A DNA stretch of 63,779 nucleotides, taken from assembly GCA_016281055.1 (NCBI GenBank), contig JAEEHW010000137.1, positions 1-63,779 on the forward strand, in the 5' to 3' direction. Shown here one piece after another: positions 60,330 to 63,779 of this stretch. Position numbers and translations under genes: made by a program. Below the pieces are notes generated by a model, which was not told the origin of the DNA, ran no database searches, and saw only the letters and a list, made by a program, of their open reading frames with translations. Each line of letters starts with the position of its first letter. Position 1 is the stretch's first letter. The DNA comes from Prevotella sp. (GTDB lineage: Bacteria; Bacteroidota; Bacteroidia; Bacteroidales; Bacteroidaceae).

Positions 60330-60431
60330 TTTTTATGTTTTAATCTTTTAATTCTTCGTTTTTTCACATAAATCGCCGTAAAGGGGCCATAAATGCCCGC
60401 TATGCGAATTTGTGTACCAAATAAACCCTTG

Positions 60432-60439
60432 CAAATTTA
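60432..60439 (-). promoter_or_regulatory. gyrA -7 box
   Basis: TAAATTTG on the minus strand, with a TTTC about 20 bases upstream in place of TTTG. The leader is ~95 bases. Confidence 0.55.
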
Positions 60440-60563
60440 CTAAAAAAAGTTGGAATAAGAAAGCCTAAAAGCCGAAAAGTTTGCTTTTTAAGGCTTTTTT
60501 AGCATTTTTATGTCGTACGATTCTTTTCCTCTCTTCTAAAGTGTGGAAAATATGCATAAAAAG

Positions 60564-60600
60564 AAATCTCCGAAGGTGCGTTTGCGCCTTCGGAGATTTT
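60564..60600 (-). terminator. Terminator after the acyl-CoA dehydrogenase gene
   Basis: AAATCTCCGAAGG (60564-60576) pairs with CCTTCGGAGATTT (60587-60599). Minus-strand reading is followed by CTTTTTAT. The right flank is TGTTG, so it is mainly a minus-strand terminator. Confidence 0.8.
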
Positions 60601-60630
60601 GTTGTTCAGATAGTTATAATAAGGCAGGTA

Positions 60631-60662
60631 CTTAAGGTGGGAATTATAGAACCCACCTTAAG
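60631..60662. other. Second hairpin downstream of the acyl-CoA dehydrogenase gene
   Basis: CTTAAGGTGGG (60631-60641) pairs perfectly with CCCACCTTAAG (60652-60662). There is no T-run on either side. It lies 15 bases beyond the stop codon and ahead of the real terminator, so a role in mRNA 3' protection is possible. Confidence 0.7.
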
Positions 60663-60677
60663 AATACCTTTCTATAA

Positions 60678-62435
60678 TCAAGCCTTGCGGTAGTCTGCCA
60701 GGTCTTCTGCCGTTGCAGACATTACGAAGTCGTAATGCTTCTCTATCTCGGCAGCAGCGTAGCGTGTATATACGCGAGCCGACTTGGCGAACAGCTCAGG
60801 TGCTTTCGATGCGTCGCCGATGAGCAACAGAGCCATGATGCAGTCGGCTGCCATCTCGTAGAGGTGACGGATGGCGAAGTCCTTGAACTCGTCGTCCTTC
60901 TTCTCGTTGACGTATTCCACTGCCTCATTGTACTTCGCAGCCATCTTGGCAACCTTTTCCTTCAGTGGCTGGAACTCGGCTGCGCACCAGTCTGCCGTAC
61001 CGATTTCCTTCGGTGCCTGGCCTGCCTCAAGCATGTCGGCGATGACCTGGCCATAGAAACCGTTGGTGATATAGCGACCTGCAGCCACGGTCTGCAGCTG
61101 TGTGGTGCCCTCATAGATGGTGAGGATACGTGCATCACGGTACAGACGCTGGCAGGCATACTCAAGCATGAAGCCGGAACCACCGTGAATCTGTATTCCA
61201 TCGTAGGCGTTCTGGTTGGCATACTCTGATGTCATGCCCTTGGCGATAGGTGTGAAGGCATCGGCAAGCTTAGAGAATGTCTTGCACTCCGTACGCTCTT
61301 CCGGTGTGAGCTTGTCACCTGCTGCCTTGCGCTCGCGCTCGATGTCCTCGAGTGTCTTATACATATCAACGTAGCGTGCCGTAGTGTAATACAGTGTGCG
61401 GCCGGCGTCGAGCTTTGCCTTCATGATGGCGAGCATGTCATATACGGCAGGGAAGTTGATGATAGCCTTGCCGAACTGCTTGCGGTCCTTGGCGTATGCC
61501 AGTGCCTCGTTGTATGCCATCTGTGACGTACCGGTTGACTGTCCGGCGATGCCGAGACGTGCACCGTTCATCAGTGCCATCACATATTTGATGAGTCCCA
61601 TGCGCTCGCTGCCGCAGAGCTCTGCCTTGGCATTCTTGTAAACGAGCTCACAGGTTGGTGAACCGTGTATGCCGAGCTTGTTCTCGATGCGGCGCACGTC
61701 AACACCACCGTTGCGCTTGTCGTAGATGAACATTGACAGTCCGCGGCCGTCGCGTGTGCCCTCTACTGAACGTGCCAGCACGAGGTGTATGTTAGAGTCA
61801 CCGTTGGTGATGAAGCGCTTGCAACCGTTCAGTCGCCAGCACTTGTTCTCCTCGTCGTATGTGGCCTTGAGCATTACTGACTGCAGGTCAGAACCTGCGT
61901 CTGGCTCTGTCAGGTCCATTGACATTGTCTCGCCCTGACATACGCGGGGCACGAAACGCTGGCGCTGGTCCTCGTCGCCAAACTCGTAGAGTGTCTCTAT
62001 GCAGTCCTGCAGTGACCAGATGTTTTCAAAACCAGTGTCGGCTGCTGCTATCATCTCGTTGATGGCAGAGTATATCGCCATAGGGAAATTCAGACCGCCG
62101 TAGCGTCGTGGCATGGTAACACCGTTGAGTCCTGCCTTGACTGTAGCGTCGAGGTTTTCGTAGGTCTTTGAAGCATAAATCATGCGACCATTCTCGCAGC
62201 GAGGGCCTTCTGCATCCACGCTCTCGGCATTGGGAGCGATGATGTTGGCGCATACGTCACCGGCGAGTTCCATCACGCGCTCATAGCTGTCGATGGCGTC
62301 TTCAAAGTTTGCCGGTGCATAGTCATACTTGTCTGCGTCGGCATATCCACGCTCGCGCAGTTCAACGATGCGCTTCAGCAATGGATGGCTGAGAAAATAT
62401 TTAATCTCAGGAGTATCTGTATAAAAATTAGCCAT
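60678..62435 (-). CDS. Acyl-CoA dehydrogenase
   Basis: A 585-residue FAD enzyme that introduces a C2-C3 double bond in acyl-CoA and passes electrons to ETF. Motifs: SMDLTEPDAGSDLQSVMLKA, KRFITNGD, NKLGIHGSPTCELVY, GARLGIAGQSTGTSQMAYNE, QIHGGSGFMLEY and ARILTIYEGTTQLQ. The extra C-terminal ~150 residues (after ~470) are as in long-form acyl-CoA dehydrogenases. Start at MANFYTDTPEIKYF (62435). Together with etfA and etfB it forms one minus-strand operon, as in butyrate- or other acyl-CoA-related Etf clusters; the acyl substrate is not evident. Confidence 0.95.
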   Translation of the reverse strand: MANFYTDTPEIKYFLSHPLLKRIVELRERGYADADKYDYAPANFEDAIDSYERVMELAGDVCANIIAPNAESVDAEGPRCENGRMIYASKTYENLDATVKAGLNGVTMPRRYGGLNFPMAIYSAINEMIAAADTGFENIWSLQDCIETLYEFGDEDQRQRFVPRVCQGETMSMDLTEPDAGSDLQSVMLKATYDEENKCWRLNGCKRFITNGDSNIHLVLARSVEGTRDGRGLSMFIYDKRNGGVDVRRIENKLGIHGSPTCELVYKNAKAELCGSERMGLIKYVMALMNGARLGIAGQSTGTSQMAYNEALAYAKDRKQFGKAIINFPAVYDMLAIMKAKLDAGRTLYYTTARYVDMYKTLEDIERERKAAGDKLTPEERTECKTFSKLADAFTPIAKGMTSEYANQNAYDGIQIHGGSGFMLEYACQRLYRDARILTIYEGTTQLQTVAAGRYITNGFYGQVIADMLEAGQAPKEIGTADWCAAEFQPLKEKVAKMAAKYNEAVEYVNEKKDDEFKDFAIRHLYEMAADCIMALLLIGDASKAPELFAKSARVYTRYAAAEIEKHYDFVMSATAEDLADYRKA

Positions 62436-62451
62436 AGTTTTTAAATCCACG

Positions 62452-62570
62452 ACCCCCTCTCTGCCCTGCGGGCATCTCTCCCCGTGGGGAGAGTAGGGAA
62501 TATGTTTGTGGAATTGTTTTTATAGTTCTACATATCCATCCCTCCCCTCGGGGAGGGGCAGGGGTAGGGG
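62452..62570. repeat. GC-rich double-hairpin intergenic repeat, copy 1
   Basis: Hairpins GCCCTGCGGGC, CTCTCCCCGTGGGGAGAG and CCCTCCCCTCGGGGAGGG lie between the etfA stop and the dehydrogenase start. It opens GACCCCCTCTC and closes AGGGGTAGGGG, like the shorter copy at 63632-63692. Composition contrasts with the surroundings. Confidence 0.85.
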
Positions 62571-62573
62571 TTG

Positions 62574-63614
62574 CTACTTATTATTACTCTTATAATACTT
62601 AATCATCTTTGGAATTACTTCCTCCACGGTGCCGTTGATTACGTAGTCGGCGATGGTGTTGATAGGAGCATCCGGGTCGCTGTTCACCGAAATAATGATT
62701 CCGGCATCCTGCATACCTGCGATATGCTGAATCTGACCGCTGATGCCGCAGGCGATATACACCTTCGGACGTACTGTTACACCAGTCTGGCCAATCTGAC
62801 GGTCGTGGTCTATCCAGCCTGCGTCAACGGCGGCACGGCTTGCGCCTACCTCAGCGTGCAGTTCCTTCGCAAGTTCAAAAAGCTGGTTAAAACCTTCCTT
62901 GCTGCCTACGCCATAGCCTCCGGCAACCACGATAGGCGCTCCCTTGAGGTTGTGCTTGGCCTGCTCCACGTGACGGTCGAGTACCTTTACCACATACTCT
63001 GTCTGAGGCACATACTTTGCAACGTCGTGCTTGATGACCTCGCCCTTGTAATTCTCGTCGAGCACTTCTTTCTTCATCACGCCCTCGCGCACCGTAGCCA
63101 TCTGTGGGCGGTGCTCAGGGTTTACGATGGTGGCAACGATGTTACCGCCGAAAGCAGGACGAATCTGATAGAGCTGCTGCTCGTAGTGCTTGTCAACAAT
63201 CTCTCCGGCATCGTTCTTCACCTTCATGTCGAAGTCGCCGATTTCCAACTCTGTGCAGTCGGCTGTCAGACCGCTGAACAGTGCTGACGACACGCGTGGA
63301 CCGAGGTCGCGGCCTATCACCGTTGCGCCCATGAGACAAATCTGTGGCTTCTCCTCCTTGAAGAGGTTCACCATTAGAGCGGTGTGAGGGTTAGATGTGT
63401 ATGGAAACAGTCCCTCGGCATCAAACACATGCACCTTGTCCACACCATATTTCATCACCTGCTTCTCTACGCCGTCAAGGCCAGAGCCAGCGATGACACA
63501 TTCCAGTTGCACGCCGAGCGTGTTGGCGAGTTTGCGTCCTTTCGTCAGCAACTCCAGAGCCACGTCTTTTACCTGCGTGCCTTCTATTTCGCAATATACA
63601 AATACGTTGTTCAT
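62574..63614 (-). CDS. etfA: Electron transfer flavoprotein subunit alpha
   Basis: FAD-carrying subunit of ETF, which accepts electrons from acyl-CoA dehydrogenase. The 346-residue protein has the N-terminal adenine-nucleotide-alpha-hydrolase-like fold (MNNVFVYCEIEGTQVKDVAL) and the C-terminal FAD domain: VVAGGYGVGSKEGF, GASRAAVDAGWIDHDRQIGQ, TGVTVRPKVYIACGISGQIQ, and SVNSDPDAPINTIADYVI. Sits between etfB and its partner dehydrogenase. Whether this ETF is bifurcating cannot be judged here. Confidence 0.96.
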   Translation of the reverse strand: MNNVFVYCEIEGTQVKDVALELLTKGRKLANTLGVQLECVIAGSGLDGVEKQVMKYGVDKVHVFDAEGLFPYTSNPHTALMVNLFKEEKPQICLMGATVIGRDLGPRVSSALFSGLTADCTELEIGDFDMKVKNDAGEIVDKHYEQQLYQIRPAFGGNIVATIVNPEHRPQMATVREGVMKKEVLDENYKGEVIKHDVAKYVPQTEYVVKVLDRHVEQAKHNLKGAPIVVAGGYGVGSKEGFNQLFELAKELHAEVGASRAAVDAGWIDHDRQIGQTGVTVRPKVYIACGISGQIQHIAGMQDAGIIISVNSDPDAPINTIADYVINGTVEEVIPKMIKYYKSNNK

Positions 63615-63631
63615 TTTCTAATATAATTATC

Positions 63632-63692
63632 GACCCCCTCTCAATCTCCCCAAGGGGAGACTCCCTCCCTTGGGAGGGTTAGGGGTAGGGTC
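63632..63692. repeat. GC-rich double-hairpin intergenic repeat, copy 2
   Basis: A 61-base element with GACCC at 63632 and GGGTC at 63688-63692 as ends, and the inner hairpins TCTCCCCAAGGGGAGA and CCCTCCCTTGGGAGGG. It directly abuts the stop codon of etfB (63693-63695). Confidence 0.85.
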
Positions 63693-63779
63693 CTAACCTA
63701 TAATCTTCTCATTAATTAGTTCAACCATGAGGTTGTTGATATCCTCGTCAGAGCCGGTCATTGTGCGTGACTCCTTAGC
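63693..63779 (-). CDS. etfB: Electron transfer flavoprotein subunit beta, C-terminal fragment
   Basis: Only the last 28 codons are in the window; translation gives AKESRTMTGSDEDINNLMVE and ends KIIG before TAG (63693-63695). The context before etfA and the SDEDINNLMVELI pattern fit the C-terminus of EtfB. The frame is open to the window edge. Assignment rests mostly on position. Confidence 0.75.
   Translation of the reverse strand, partial: AKESRTMTGSDEDINNLMVELINEKIIG

Overview
The window looks like chromosomal DNA of a Bacteroidales bacterium, most like Prevotella or a close relative. The evidence is repeated -7 boxes of the TAnnTTTG type with a TTTG about 20 bases upstream, Bacteroidota-type SecA, GyrA and ProRS, FISUMP-domain and fimbrillin-like lipoproteins, a BspA-like DUF285 surface protein, and GH2/GH35/GH95 glycosidases. 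No integrase, transposase, phage, conjugation or CRISPR gene was seen.

Layout. 1-5100: two paralogous fimbrillin-like/FISUMP lipoprotein genes and a 61-residue peptide gene, set in 84-bp tandem repeats, with a 124-bp inverted repeat flanking the second paralogue. 5187-11661: secA, a small acidic protein, tRNA-Arg(UCU), a TGS-uridine-kinase-like protein and pyrH. 11714-16344: DUF5107-TPR protein and a sugar porter. 16482-19432: a tandem promoter-hairpin leader, DUF4298, AlkD-like, superoxide dismutase and aldose epimerase. 19433-22874: a repeat-dense island with one AAA ATPase and a YcxB-like protein. 22875-31234: GH2, GH35, a BASS symporter, a deaminase-like amidohydrolase, aquaporin Z and a 58-residue His-rich membrane protein. 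31266-38846: proS, acyltransferase, a large secreted amidase/golvesin-like protein and a YgiQ-type radical SAM enzyme. 39559-47814: GH95, dnaX, rarA and the BspA-like protein. 47968-53166: an AraC-controlled operon (aldo/keto reductase, lactonase-like amidohydrolase, fucose permease, Zn dehydrogenase). 53777-60329: MltF-like transglycosylase, two TPR proteins and gyrA. 60678-63779: acyl-CoA dehydrogenase with etfA and the end of etfB.

How genes work together. The AraC operon with GH95 suggests release, import and oxidative degradation of L-fucose or L-galactose. The Etf genes and the acyl-CoA dehydrogenase form one electron-transfer module. proS, the micro-protein and aqpZ appear co-transcribed. 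The deaminase, BASS symporter and GH35 genes are also tightly packed.

The most unusual content is non-coding. It includes: (a) hairpins whose arms are iterated 7-9-bp words, two of them inserted in frame inside proteins (the GH2 enzyme and the sugar porter); (b) a promoter-linked hairpin leader of TTGCAC...GTGCGA architecture at three loci, one directly before a tRNA and one in 68-bp tandem copies; (c) arrays of 19-bp near-palindromes with 22-bp period at three loci, two of them inside a ~400-bp composite dispersed repeat; (d) the mosaic lipoprotein paralogues with their inverted-repeat cassette. All repeat families were found by eye and none was searched outside this window.
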